Part shown: piece by piece, positions 28,355-37,294 of the stretch
Position numbering within the stretch: position 1 is the stretch's first letter
Layout of the letters: every line of letters begins with the position of its first letter
From: JAXLYX01 sp046351215
Lineage (GTDB): Bacteria > Myxococcota_A > Polyangia > Polyangiales > Houyiibacteriaceae
Direction of reading: 5' to 3'
Assembly: GCA_046351215.1 (NCBI GenBank)
Contig: JAXLYX010000017.1
Coordinates: 62,001 to 126,000 of the forward strand
DNA length: 64,000 nt
The notes under the pieces: generated by a model
Database searches by the model: none
What the model was told of the DNA's origin: nothing
Seen by the model: only the letters and a program-made list of their open reading frames with translations
Made by a program: the position numbers and the translations under genes

Positions 28355-28996
28355 ATGTCCCGAGCCCTCCTGCTCGCTTCCTTCCTCGTCACCGTTCCCT
28401 CGACCCTTCGTGCCGAGGACGCCCCCTCTCCCGAGCCGAACGCGTCGCGCCGCACCACGGTGGCGCTCCTCGGAGGGACCGCGTTCGGCGGACGGGATCG
28501 CCTGACGGTGAGCCCGCCGATCCTACCGACGATCGCGACGACGACCGATCCCTCCCTCTCCCCCGGCTTCGTCCTCCGCGGCGACGAGTCGCTCCATCCG
28601 AGCTTCTCGATCGGCGCGAGCTTCGGCCTCGAGCGCGCACGCTCGCAGGGCTCGGCGCCCACGACGAACCTCCTCGATTTCGATCTCTCGTTGCGGCTCC
28701 ACACGGATGCCGGCCACGTCGGCGAGACGAGCTTCCAGGCGTACGTCGTCGCGCCCGGGGGCATGACCCTCGAGGTGATGCCGGACACCCCCTCCTACGG
28801 AGGCGACCGCCTGAGGCTCGGCTGGAACGCGGGCGCGCTCCTCGGCCTCTCGCTCGTCACCTCCAGCGGCGTCGGAGCAATGCTCGAGGGCGGCTACACC
28901 TGGCGGAAGACCTACGACCAGGGCACGGCGGGCACGGAGGCGACGCACGAACGCTCGGGCGCCGTCGTCCGCGCCGGTCTCGTCTTCGCGTTCTGA
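28355..28996 (+). CDS. exported beta-barrel-like protein
   Basis: 213 residues. Signal peptide (MSRALLLASFLVTVPSTLRA|EDAPS), then a linker, then alternating hydrophobic/polar beta strands (HPSFSIGASFGLERA, LLDFDLSLRLH, RLRLGWNAGALLGLSLV, AMLEGGYTWRKTY) and a final strand ending in Phe (AVVRAGLVFAF), typical of outer-membrane beta-barrels of about 8 strands. No enzymatic motif. Divergent from the altered Rieske oxygenase; converges on glpD with a 3-bp gap. Confidence 0.78.
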   Translation: MSRALLLASFLVTVPSTLRAEDAPSPEPNASRRTTVALLGGTAFGGRDRLTVSPPILPTIATTTDPSLSPGFVLRGDESLHPSFSIGASFGLERARSQGSAPTTNLLDFDLSLRLHTDAGHVGETSFQAYVVAPGGMTLEVMPDTPSYGGDRLRLGWNAGALLGLSLVTSSGVGAMLEGGYTWRKTYDQGTAGTEATHERSGAVVRAGLVFAF

Positions 28997-28999
28997 GGC

Positions 29000-30667
29000 T
29001 CAGGCGCGCGCTTCGTTCCGCCAGCGACGCGAGCGCGCGACCTCGTCCTCGTATTGCGCGATCGACGCGTCCCGAGCGGCGGCGTCCCAGCCGAGGAGCT
29101 TGCCCATCCGATCGGCGACCTCGGCCGCGGCTCCGAGCCCTTGATCGCGGTCGCGGAAGAAGAGCTGCGTGCGGCGCACCATCACGTCGGAGACCGTGGC
29201 CGCGAGCTCCTGCTGCACCGCCCAGTCGACCTGCGCGAGGATCTCGGGACGACCCGCCACGAGCGGCTCGCCGAGCGAGGGATCCTGGGCGACGAGCGCC
29301 GCGAGGTGCACCGCGAGCCCGCCATAGGTGCTGGCGAGGTGCTCGGCGACGTCGGGGTCGAGCGCGTTGCCCGAGAGGGTCCGGACGCGCTGCGCCACCT
29401 CGGCCGTGTCGCCGTAGCCGAACGCGCCCGGGAGCAGCTTGCGCGAGCGCTTCCGCCGCTCGCGACGCTTCGGGAACTCGGCGCCGAGGCGCTCGCGGAC
29501 GACGTCGATCACATCCATCGCCATCAGCCGGAACGTCGTGAGCTTCCCGCCCGCGATCGTGACGAGCCCGTCGTCGCGGACGAAGACGTGGTGCTCGCGG
29601 CTGACCTGCGACTCGGCCATGTCGTCGCCCTTCTCGGGCGGCGCGAGGAGCGGCCGGAGGCCGGCCCAGGTGGCGATCACGTCGTCGCGCGTGAGCGGGT
29701 TGCGCGGGAAGTACTCCGCGCAGGACGCGAGGACGTAGTCGACGTCGTCGAGCGTCGCGGCCACGTCCGCCGGATCGCCCTGGAAATCCGTGTCCGTCGT
29801 CCCGATGTAGGTGCGGTCGCCCCACGGGATCGCGAACATCACGCGCGCATCCTTCGGGTGCATCAGGAGCACGGCATGGCGCAGCGGCAGCTTCGCCGCG
29901 TCGACGACGATGTGGATGCCCTTCGTGGGACGAAGCACGTGCGAGCCGGTGGCGCCGGCCATGCGGAGCGTCGCGTCGGTCCAGGGGCCCGTGGCGTTGA
30001 CCACGGCGCGCGCGCGGACCTCCTTCGTCTGCCCCGTCAGCATGCAGCGCACGTTCACGCCGACGATGCATCCGCTCGGATCGCGCACGAAGGACTCGAC
30101 CTTCGTCCACGTCGCGACGATGGCTCCCGCGCGCGTCGCGGCGATGGCGGCCTCGAGCGTGAGGCGCGCATCGTCGGTCGAGCAGTCGTAGTAGAGCGGT
30201 GCGCCCTCGACGCCATCCGTCCGGAGGCAGGGCTCCTCGGCCGCGAGCGCGTCCGCCTTCAGCGTCTTGTGGATCTTCGGCGAACGGAAGAGCGAGAGCG
30301 CGTCGTAGATCCACATGCCCGTGCTCACGAGCGCGAGCGGGCGCTTGGCGCCGTGGAAGACGGGCACGAGGAAGCCGAGCGGCTTCACGAGGTGGGGCGC
30401 CATGCTCATGAGCACACGGCGCTCGCTGACGGACTCGAAGACGAGGCCGACCTCGCCGGTCTCGAGGTAACGCAGGCCTCCGTGGACGAGCTTCGTCGAG
30501 CGCGAGCTCGTGCCGTAGGCCAGGTCGTTCATCTCGACCAGGGCGGTCCGGAGGCCGAATTCGGAAGCATCCCGGGCGATTCCGGCGCCGGTGACGCCTC
30601 CGCCCACGACGAGTACGTCGAGCTCCTCGGCCCCGAGCCGGTTCCACATCTCGCTGCGCGTCGGCAT
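29000..30667 (-). CDS. glpD: aerobic glycerol-3-phosphate dehydrogenase
   Basis: 555-residue FAD enzyme that oxidises sn-glycerol-3-phosphate to dihydroxyacetone phosphate at the inner membrane. FAD motif DVLVVGGGVTGAGIARDASEFG; the GlpD signature YGTSSRSTKLVHGGLRYLETGEVGLV; FAIPWGDRTYIGTTDTDF; GGKLTTFRLMA; and the C-terminal helical DAO_C domain. ATG 30667 gives a normal length; a TTG 19 codons upstream also opens the frame but lacks support. glpK and glpF are not in the window. Confidence 0.93.
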   Translation of the reverse strand: MPTRSEMWNRLGAEELDVLVVGGGVTGAGIARDASEFGLRTALVEMNDLAYGTSSRSTKLVHGGLRYLETGEVGLVFESVSERRVLMSMAPHLVKPLGFLVPVFHGAKRPLALVSTGMWIYDALSLFRSPKIHKTLKADALAAEEPCLRTDGVEGAPLYYDCSTDDARLTLEAAIAATRAGAIVATWTKVESFVRDPSGCIVGVNVRCMLTGQTKEVRARAVVNATGPWTDATLRMAGATGSHVLRPTKGIHIVVDAAKLPLRHAVLLMHPKDARVMFAIPWGDRTYIGTTDTDFQGDPADVAATLDDVDYVLASCAEYFPRNPLTRDDVIATWAGLRPLLAPPEKGDDMAESQVSREHHVFVRDDGLVTIAGGKLTTFRLMAMDVIDVVRERLGAEFPKRRERRKRSRKLLPGAFGYGDTAEVAQRVRTLSGNALDPDVAEHLASTYGGLAVHLAALVAQDPSLGEPLVAGRPEILAQVDWAVQQELAATVSDVMVRRTQLFFRDRDQGLGAAAEVADRMGKLLGWDAAARDASIAQYEDEVARSRRWRNEARA

Positions 30668-30744
30668 GGTCTCGGCCCATTGTTGGGGCCGGCGGGGGGC
30701 GAGGGGAAGAGAGGATTCGGACAATCCGGCTTGTCGGACGGGCC

Positions 30745-31359
30745 TCAGGCCTTCGGGATGTAGCCGTGGGCCTCGAGGTAGGCGAGCACCTGCGCGGCGC
30801 AGCCGTCGACGTCCGCCTTGCCCGTGTCGACGACGATCTCGGGCTTCTCCGGGGCCTCGTACGGGGCGCTGATCCCGGTGAAGTCGGGGATCTGTCCGGC
30901 GCGGGCCATCTTGTAGAGCCCCTTCGGATCGCGCGTCTCGCAGACCTCGATCGGCGTCGCGACGTGCACCTCGACGAAGTCGCCCGGCGGCATCGTCGCG
31001 CGCACACGATCGCGATCGGCGCGGTACGGCGAGATGAACGCCGTGAGCACGATGGCGCCGGCGCTCGTGAAGAGCTTCGAGACCTCGCCGACACGGCGGA
31101 TGTTCTCTTCGCGCTCCTCGGGCGAGAACCCGAGGTCGCGGTTCAAGCCGTGGCGGACGTTGTCTCCGTCGAGCACGTAGGCGAACACGCCGCGCTCGAG
31201 CAGCCGACGCTCGATGCGATGCGAGAGCGTGCTCTTGCCGGAGCCGGAGAGGCCCGTGAGCCAGAGCGTCGCGCCCTTGTGACCGCGCATGCGCTCGCGC
31301 TCCTCGCGGCTGACCTCGCCCATGTGCCAGGTCAGGTTCGTTGCCTTCGGCTGCGTCAT
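30745..31359 (-). CDS. cysC: adenylylsulfate (APS) kinase
   Basis: 204-residue kinase that phosphorylates APS to PAPS. P-loop GLSGSGKST at 36-44; APS-binding YVLDGDNVRHGLNRDLGFSPEEREENIRR; the phospho-serine region LTAFISPYRADRDRVR; and LYKMARAGQIPDFTGI, all textbook for CysC. It stands without cysN/cysD. PAPS is the donor for sulfotransferases, and one sulfotransferase-like protein lies in the 35-43 kb operon, so sulfation rather than cysteine synthesis is a plausible use. Start ATG 31359; 77 bp from the glpD start on the same strand. Confidence 0.95.
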   Translation of the reverse strand: MTQPKATNLTWHMGEVSREERERMRGHKGATLWLTGLSGSGKSTLSHRIERRLLERGVFAYVLDGDNVRHGLNRDLGFSPEEREENIRRVGEVSKLFTSAGAIVLTAFISPYRADRDRVRATMPPGDFVEVHVATPIEVCETRDPKGLYKMARAGQIPDFTGISAPYEAPEKPEIVVDTGKADVDGCAAQVLAYLEAHGYIPKA

Positions 31360-31391
31360 GCGGGCCTTCGTACCCGGGGCCGGCCCCTCGA

Positions 31392-32408
31392 TCAAGCGCT
31401 CGTTCCGGCCCGTTCGACGAGTCGCTCGGCGAGCGCCCGCACGGTCAGCGGCGAGGAGCCCTCCGCCTTGTTGTTCACGATCACGAAGACCTCGTAACCA
31501 CGACGCCCGGCCTCCTCGATCAGCGTGCAGACGTCCTCGCGCATCGCCGGCTGGGGCTCGACGAGCCGATCGAAGGGCTCCCAGGCGTCGACGAGCTCGG
31601 CGTAGCGCCTCCCCGGAGGGATGAGCAGGCGCGCGACGACGAAGGGCCCCGGCATGGAGCCCGCGAGCGCGAGCTGCGCGCCGATGTCGGGCATGCGCTC
31701 CCAGTAGTTGAAGACGTGCGTCGCGCCGTGGGACGCGAGCACGCGGAAGTAGCCGGGCGTGAGCAGGCGCCGATCCCGCACCTCGACCGCGAAGCGGAAC
31801 TCTCCCCCTGCATCCGAGAGGAAGCGCTCGAGCGCGTGCTCGAGCCGCGACGGGGAGAGGGGCGACGGCGGGATCTCGACGACGAAGGGGCCCGTGGCGC
31901 GCGCGAAGGCCCGCCGATGGGGGCCGCCCACGACCTCGTCGAAGAGCGCCGGATCGAGGAAGCGCGGATTCGGCTGGCCTGCTCGCTCGCCGTAGCGTGG
32001 ATGGCGCGGGAAGACGGGCGTCGTGATCTCGGACCAGACCTTCGAGACGGCGAGGAAGCCGTCCGGCAGCTGCGCGAGGTAGGCCGCGAGCTCGCCCTCG
32101 GGCACGGGGGCGTAGTACGCGCGATCGATGCCCACGGTGCGGAAGAGCGGATGGCGGGCGTATTCCGCGAGCGACTCGCGCAAGAACGCGCGTTCGGAGC
32201 CGTACGTCCGGTGGTAGACGAGGCCCTTCCAGCCCGGGAACGTCCAGCTCGAGGTGCCGAGCCGGAGGTGGGGCGGCAGCCTGCGCGCCAGCGCCTCGAG
32301 CGCGGCGTCCGCGGCCCGCGGGGACTCCGGCTCGGGCGCGAAGAGCGAGAGCTGGTCCGGGCCCGCGGGCTCCTTCGTCCTCTTCCGCATCGACCGCGAG
32401 CCTATCAT
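31392..32408 (-). CDS. DUF72 family protein
   Basis: 338 residues. DUF72 (YecE-like) TIM-barrel protein of unknown reaction: LRLGTSSWTFPGWKGLVY at the first strand, FRTVGIDRAYY, FLAVSKVWSEITTP, RFAVEVRDRR, HVFNYWERMP and YEVFVIVNNKAEGSSP. A short basic head precedes the domain. ATG 32408 has a good gggagg Shine-Dalgarno; ATG 32390 is the next option. Its stop lies 32 bp before the cysC start; both genes face the same way. Confidence 0.85.
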   Translation of the reverse strand: MIGSRSMRKRTKEPAGPDQLSLFAPEPESPRAADAALEALARRLPPHLRLGTSSWTFPGWKGLVYHRTYGSERAFLRESLAEYARHPLFRTVGIDRAYYAPVPEGELAAYLAQLPDGFLAVSKVWSEITTPVFPRHPRYGERAGQPNPRFLDPALFDEVVGGPHRRAFARATGPFVVEIPPSPLSPSRLEHALERFLSDAGGEFRFAVEVRDRRLLTPGYFRVLASHGATHVFNYWERMPDIGAQLALAGSMPGPFVVARLLIPPGRRYAELVDAWEPFDRLVEPQPAMREDVCTLIEEAGRRGYEVFVIVNNKAEGSSPLTVRALAERLVERAGTSA

Positions 32409-32531
32409 CGAGCCGCCCTCCCGGGCCCGGCGGACACGTGTCACATCTCCACACGTTCGACCCAATTGCGTAAGGATTCCGGGCTCGATGCCTCGTTGAC
32501 CCCGGGCGCCGGCTCGGCGATCGTCTCGGCC

Positions 32532-32984
32532 ATGCATCGATTTCCCCGACTCCGGAGCTGGGGGGAGCGGTTCGGTGCGGTCCCCCTCGCGGCCGCCCTC
32601 CTCCTCCTCGGCAGCGGCCGCGCCCATGGCGGCGGCCCCAACGACGACGGAGCGCCGGTCGGCGCCGTCGCCTTCTTCGCCAGCGGCACCGCGTGTCCGA
32701 ACGGCTGGGCGCCCGCGACGGCCGTCGAGGGCCGGATGATCGTCGGCGTGACCGACGGAGCCGCGGTCGGCGTGAACGTCGGGACTCCGCTCGCGGATCA
32801 GGAGAACCGCACGCACACGCACGCGTACACGGGCACGTTCACGATCACGAAGAAGGGCATCGCCGCCCTCGCGGGCAGCAACACCCAGGGCGCGAACGCG
32901 CAGGCCTACTCCGTGTCCGGAACGACCGCGGCCTCGACCTCGGGGCTCCCTTTCGTGCAGGTGCTCGCATGCGTGAAGCAATGA
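32532..32984 (+). CDS. secreted tail-collar-like domain protein
   Basis: 150 residues. Signal peptide (GERFGAVPLAAALLLLGSGRAHG) and one small domain: VGAVAFFASGTACPNGWAPAT, GRMIVGVTDG, ENRTHTHAYTG, and a final LPFVQVLACVKQ with the second Cys. The plan CPxGW ... GRxxVG ... THTH ... QxLxC resembles phage tail-collar/microcystin-dependent-protein domains, but here it sits in a secreted host-like protein. ATGA overlap with the next gene, which carries two more copies of the same domain. Confidence 0.78.
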   Translation: MHRFPRLRSWGERFGAVPLAAALLLLGSGRAHGGGPNDDGAPVGAVAFFASGTACPNGWAPATAVEGRMIVGVTDGAAVGVNVGTPLADQENRTHTHAYTGTFTITKKGIAALAGSNTQGANAQAYSVSGTTAASTSGLPFVQVLACVKQ

Positions 32985-33844
32985 CGAAGCGGGCCCTCGT
33001 CGCGGCGCTCCTCGTGGGCTCGCTCGCCTGCGCCGAAGCGGGCCCCTGGGATTTCCCGCTCACGCCGGGCGGGAGCGACGGCGGCGGCGGAGGCGGCGGA
33101 AGCGACGCCGGCGGCGATGGCGGAGGCGGCGGCAACGGGAACGGCACCGACTCCTATCCGACCGACACCGTCTCGTTCTTCACGGGCAACGCCTGCCCGA
33201 CGGGCTGGGAGCCGTACACGACGGGCCAGGGGCGCACGATCGTCCCGACCCTCGGCCCCGGCGCCGGCGGCGGCACGCGCGGGACTCCGCTCACCACCGG
33301 CGAGGATCGCACGCACACGCACTTCGCCTCGCCGCAGGTGACGATCGGCTCCGTGAGCTACGCGCTCGTGACCGGAAGCGGTCTGAACGTCGGCATGGCC
33401 GGCCCCGTGATCATGAACGGCTCGACGAACGCGGCCTCGAGCGGCCTTCCCTACGTGCAGCTCCTCGTCTGCCGGAAGACGGCCGCTCCCGTCGCCGGAG
33501 CCGCGCCGCTCCCCTCGGGCCTCCTGCTCTACACGGCGGCGACGAGCTGCCCGACGGGCTTCAGCCAGGCGGCCGGCACGCAGGGCCGCTTCGTCGTCGG
33601 GCTCCCTTCCGGCGGCACGAACGGGGCGACCTTCGGCGGCTCGCCGATCGACGGCACGACCGCGACCACGCATACGCATACCGTCAGCGGCAACCTGGTG
33701 ACGACGGCCGAGGGCGTCGCGGGGCTGAGCAACGGAGCCGCGACCGGCTACGCACAGAACGGGACCTACCCGTTCTCCGCGGCGTCGAGCGACGGGGACG
33801 TCGGGCTCCCGTCGGTGCACCTGAAGCAGTGCCAGAAGAACTGA
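32981..33844 (+). CDS. lipoprotein with two tail-collar-like domains
   Basis: 287 residues. Lipoprotein signal (MTKRALVAALLVGSLAC), then a Gly/Ser/Asp-rich tether (GGSDGGGGGGGSDAGG), then two copies of the domain seen in the upstream gene: VSFFTGNACPTGWEPY...GRTIVPTL...EDRTHTHF...LPYVQLLVC and LLYTAATSCPTGFSQA...GRFVVGLP...ATTHTHTVSG...LPSVHLKQC. Each copy has a matching Cys pair and a THTH turn. Probably displayed at the outer surface. Starts by ATGA overlap with the preceding gene. Confidence 0.8.
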   Translation: MTKRALVAALLVGSLACAEAGPWDFPLTPGGSDGGGGGGGSDAGGDGGGGGNGNGTDSYPTDTVSFFTGNACPTGWEPYTTGQGRTIVPTLGPGAGGGTRGTPLTTGEDRTHTHFASPQVTIGSVSYALVTGSGLNVGMAGPVIMNGSTNAASSGLPYVQLLVCRKTAAPVAGAAPLPSGLLLYTAATSCPTGFSQAAGTQGRFVVGLPSGGTNGATFGGSPIDGTTATTHTHTVSGNLVTTAEGVAGLSNGAATGYAQNGTYPFSAASSDGDVGLPSVHLKQCQKN

Positions 33845-33851
33845 CGCGGGC

Positions 33852-33876
33852 GAGGAGCGGGCCGCGGCCGCTCCTC
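33852..33876. terminator. hairpin between convergent genes
   Basis: Perfect 9-bp stem gaggagcgg / ccgctcctc with a 7-nt loop, lying between the stop of the two-domain lipoprotein and the stop of the YVTN gene. Orientation-neutral, so it could serve both. Confidence 0.5.
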
Positions 33877-35113
33877 ACCTCGGATACGTCGTTCCGACAC
33901 CGGGTCCGGCGATCGCGACGTTCACCGGCGTGGTCATGCCGGAGAGCGTGCCGACCACCGCACGTGTCGTCGCGTCGATCACCGTGACCGTTCCGTCGAA
34001 CGCGTTCGGCACGTAGACGCGGCCTCCGTGGGCGAGGATGCTGCGGTGACCGCTCGTCGGCACGTTCGCAGGATCGACCGGATGGCCCGTGGCGACCGTC
34101 GTGTTGGCCTCGGTGCGCGTGAGGTCGACGACCGTGACGATCGGCGCGCGCGCGTTGGCCACGAAGACGGTCTCCCCGACGACCGCGAACTTGTCCGGGC
34201 TCGGACCGGCATCGTAGGTCTCCACGTTCCGCGTGGTCGTGCGCATGCGGGCGAAGAGGTTCGCCGACCCGAGCGTCATGTTCGCGTAGCCGTCGTGGAC
34301 GTGGAGGTAGCCGCACCGGCCGGGCGCGAGCGGGATCCGATCGACGACCGTGTGCTGCTCGTTCGCCGGGGTGCTCGGATCGTCGCGCGTGGCGATCACC
34401 TCGACGCCGGGCTGGCTGCCCGTGGTCGCGAGGTCGAGGTCGCCGGAGCAGTTGAGCACGTGCGTGGTCTCGGCGTCGTAGTCCATGCCGTGCGGCGCGA
34501 TGCCCACGCCCGGGACGTTGGGCAGCGACGAGCGCGCCGACGTCACCGGGGTGATCGTCCCGTCGGTGATGTTGCTGACGTACACGAACGCGAGCGAGCC
34601 GTCGTCCGCCGCCGCGAGCGCCATCTTGTGGTGGCCCGCGCCCGTGAGGACGGTCGAGAGCACCTCGCGCGAAGCGAGGTCGATCACGCTGACGTCCGCC
34701 GAGCCGTCGTTGCCGACCCAGATCTGGTCGTGCGCGGGCGAGATGTAGGAATGGACCGGCTTCACACCGACGGCGCGGCGGGTGACGGCGAGCGATCCCG
34801 TATCGATAAGCGAGACCGAGTTGTCGGTCGACGAGAGCACCCAGAGGAGCATGCCGTCGGGCGTCGCGTAGATCTCCGACGCTCCGGAGCCGACGTCGAT
34901 CGAGCCCTGGGGCTCGAGCGTCTCGGCATCGAAGACGTGGACCTTGCCGGACTGACCGGACGTCGTGCCGTCGGTGACGAAGATCCGGGTCGTGGTCGGG
35001 CCCACGCTGGCGTCGGTGTCGTTGGACTTGCCCGCGTTCGAACCGTCGTCGCAGCCGGAGCCGGAGGCGAGGATCGCCGAGAGCACGAATGGGTAGAAGG
35101 GATGCGTCTTCAT
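33875..35113 (-). CDS. YVTN-type beta-propeller lipoprotein
   Basis: 412 residues. Lipoprotein signal (MKTHPFYPFVLSAILASGSGC) and a linker, then repeated ~40-residue blades of the YVTN/NHL kind: KVHVFDAETLEPQGSIDVG, SVSLIDTGSLAVTRRAV, DVSVIDLASREVLSTV, GTVTVIDATTRAVVGTL. The propeller likely binds other surface components; no catalytic residues are evident. ATG 35113 places the lipobox correctly; an earlier in-frame codon would disrupt the signal. Convergent with the tail-collar-like lipoprotein. Confidence 0.88.
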   Translation of the reverse strand: MKTHPFYPFVLSAILASGSGCDDGSNAGKSNDTDASVGPTTTRIFVTDGTTSGQSGKVHVFDAETLEPQGSIDVGSGASEIYATPDGMLLWVLSSTDNSVSLIDTGSLAVTRRAVGVKPVHSYISPAHDQIWVGNDGSADVSVIDLASREVLSTVLTGAGHHKMALAAADDGSLAFVYVSNITDGTITPVTSARSSLPNVPGVGIAPHGMDYDAETTHVLNCSGDLDLATTGSQPGVEVIATRDDPSTPANEQHTVVDRIPLAPGRCGYLHVHDGYANMTLGSANLFARMRTTTRNVETYDAGPSPDKFAVVGETVFVANARAPIVTVVDLTRTEANTTVATGHPVDPANVPTSGHRSILAHGGRVYVPNAFDGTVTVIDATTRAVVGTLSGMTTPVNVAIAGPGVGTTYPR

Positions 35114-35219
35114 GGTACCGGAGACGTGGACGCATCCCCGCCGCCCGCCCATGAGGCACGTTGTCGCATGCGGCGTTTCGTCGCACCCCCGAGCTCCGGA
35201 GCCCGGGGCGACGCGAGCC

Positions 35220-36344
35220 TCAGGCGAGCTTCTTGCTGAACCGCAGGGCCGTCGCCACGACGACCACCATCAGGATGCAGCCGAGCCAGACGACCTCGCC
35301 CGCGAGCTCCGGATAGCTCGCCCCCTTCAGCGTGATGCCGCGGACGATGCGGATGAAGTGCGTGAGGGGGAAGATCTGCGCGACCCACTGGGCCGGCCTC
35401 GGCATGCCCTCGTAGGGGAACATGAAGCCGGAGAGCAGCATGCTCGGCAAGAGGAAGAACGACGACATCTGCAGCGCCTGCTGCTGGTTCTGCGCGATGG
35501 TCGAGAAGAAGAGGCCGACCGCGAGGCAGGTGGCGATGAAGAACGAGCCGAGCCCGTAGAGGAGCGCCACCGAGCCGACGAACGGCACACTGAAGACCGC
35601 GCGTCCGACCGAGAGGATCAGTGTCATCTGCACGTAGCCGATGAGCACGTAGGGGATGATCTTCCCGGCGACGAGCTCGAAGCGTCGCACAGGCGACACG
35701 ATGAGCTGCTCGAGGGTTCCTCGCTCGCGCTCGCGCGCGATGGCGACGGCCGTCAGCATGACCATGGTGGTGGTCAGGATGACGCCGATGAGGCCCGGCA
35801 CGACGTAGACCGCGGTCTTGAGCTCCGGGTTGTACCAGGTCGTCGGCTCGAGCGTGACGGGCTCGACGCGCGACCCGGCGCTCGAGGCGAGCAGCCGGGA
35901 GACGAGCATCTGGGTGGAGAGCCCGACGACGAGGGAGGCCGCGGTGTTGGACGCGCTCGCCACCGTCTGTGGGTCGGAGCCGTCGACCACGAGCTGCGCC
36001 TGCGCGCCGGTCGCGCTCCTCAGCTTCTGCCCGAAGGCCGGGGGCATGACGATCGCGACCCGCGCCCTTCCCGTCCGCATCGCGGAGCCGATCTCGGCGT
36101 AGGTCCGGACGTGTCCGACGATCTGGTAGAAGCCCGTCGCCTCCATGCGGCGCACGAGATCGCGCGACTCGGGCGTGCCGTCCTGGTCGAAGACGACCGT
36201 CGGGATGTTCCGGACGTCGGTGTTGATCGCGTAGCCGAAGAAGAGCAGCTGCACGACCGGCATCCCCGCCATCATGAACAGGGTGACGCGGTCCCGCCGC
36301 AGCTGGATGAACTCCTTCCAGCAGATGGCGAAGAAACGACTCAT
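35220..36344 (-). CDS. ABC-2 type transporter permease (YhhJ/YbhR-like)
   Basis: 374 residues, last gene of the 35.2-43.1 kb operon. ABC-2 permease layout: one N-terminal span (FAICWKEFIQLRRDRVTLFMMAGMPVVQLLFFGYAI), a large periplasmic domain (~residues 45-175, PTVVFDQDGTPESRDLVRRME), then five C-terminal spans with the typical EREKGTLEQL-like segment (ARERERGTLEQLIVSPVRR) just before span 2. Overlaps the ATPase gene in ATGA. With the ATPase and HlyD-type protein upstream it forms a complete exporter of the YhiI-RbbA-YhhJ/YbhGFSR class, which exports drugs, lipids or glycolipid-like molecules. Confidence 0.9.
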   Translation of the reverse strand: MSRFFAICWKEFIQLRRDRVTLFMMAGMPVVQLLFFGYAINTDVRNIPTVVFDQDGTPESRDLVRRMEATGFYQIVGHVRTYAEIGSAMRTGRARVAIVMPPAFGQKLRSATGAQAQLVVDGSDPQTVASASNTAASLVVGLSTQMLVSRLLASSAGSRVEPVTLEPTTWYNPELKTAVYVVPGLIGVILTTTMVMLTAVAIARERERGTLEQLIVSPVRRFELVAGKIIPYVLIGYVQMTLILSVGRAVFSVPFVGSVALLYGLGSFFIATCLAVGLFFSTIAQNQQQALQMSSFFLLPSMLLSGFMFPYEGMPRPAQWVAQIFPLTHFIRIVRGITLKGASYPELAGEVVWLGCILMVVVVATALRFSKKLA

Positions 36345-37294
36345 GCGGCCTTCCTCCGAGCGAGCGCCTCGTCCTCGCGAACCATCGAGACGAACGCGTC
36401 CTCCACTGTCGCACGTCCGCGCTGCGCCCGGTGGACCCGCGTGCCGTGGGCCTCGAGGAAGGCGCGTACGTCCTCCTCGGGGTTCTCCACGCCGCGCATC
36501 GCGACCCGGAGGATCCGTCCGAAGTGCGAGACCTCCTCGACGTGGCCGAGATCGCGGAGCGTGTCCGCGGCGGCGACCGCGCGATCGACCTCCACCTCGG
36601 CCACGACGAGCCCACGTTGGTCGACGATCTGCTCCGGGGTCCCGACGGCGAGGGTCTCGCCGCGGAAGATGAACGCCAGCCGATGGCAGCGCTCGGCCTC
36701 GTCCATGTAGTGGGTCGTGACGAGGATGGTCGTGCCTTCGTCCGCGATGCGGTGGATCTGGTCCCAGAAGGCCCGCCGGCTCACCGGATCGACGCCGGCC
36801 GTCGGCTCGTCGAGGAAGAGCAGCGGCGGCTCGTGGACGGTGGAGCAGGCGAGCGCGACCCGCTGCTTCCAGCCGCCGGAGAGCGTGCCGGCGATCTGGC
36901 GACGTCGCTCCCCGAGCCCCGTCGACTCGAGGACGGTCTCGATCCGCTGGGAGCGGTGCTTGCCCTTGAGCCCGTAGATGCCCGAGTAGAACCGGAGGTT
37001 CTCCTCGACGGTCAGATCCTCGTAGAGGCTGAAGCGCTGGGTCATGTACCCGATGCGCTGCTTGATGAGCTCGCTCTCCTCGGCGATGTCGTGGCCGACG
37101 ACGGTCCCGCGACCTCCGGTGGGATCCAGGATGCCGCAGAGCATGCGGATCGTCGTCGACTTCCCGGCGCCGTTGGGACCGAGGACCCCGAAGATCTCCC
37201 CCTTGTGCACCGTGAGCGAGACGTCCTTCACGGCGAGCAGGGCCCCGAAGCGCCTCGAGAGGTGCTCCGTGTGGATCACGACGTCGCGGCTCAT
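36341..37294 (-). CDS. ABC transporter ATP-binding protein
   Basis: 317 residues, single nucleotide-binding domain. Walker A GPNGAGKST at 39-47, signature LSGGWKQR, Walker B LLFLDEPTAG, and H-loop VTTHYMDEAERC. The C-terminal ~80 residues form a regulatory domain (VVAEVEVDRAVAAADTLRDLG) as in DrrA/YbhF-type ATPases. Overlaps both neighbours by 4 bp, consistent with a 1:1 complex with the permease encoded next. Confidence 0.95.
   Translation of the reverse strand: MSRDVVIHTEHLSRRFGALLAVKDVSLTVHKGEIFGVLGPNGAGKSTTIRMLCGILDPTGGRGTVVGHDIAEESELIKQRIGYMTQRFSLYEDLTVEENLRFYSGIYGLKGKHRSQRIETVLESTGLGERRRQIAGTLSGGWKQRVALACSTVHEPPLLFLDEPTAGVDPVSRRAFWDQIHRIADEGTTILVTTHYMDEAERCHRLAFIFRGETLAVGTPEQIVDQRGLVVAEVEVDRAVAAADTLRDLGHVEEVSHFGRILRVAMRGVENPEEDVRAFLEAHGTRVHRAQRGRATVEDAFVSMVREDEALARRKAA

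Noticed and set aside
32532..33844. Tail-collar domains as part of a prophage.
   Set aside because: Signal peptides on both genes and no other phage-like genes in the neighbourhood.
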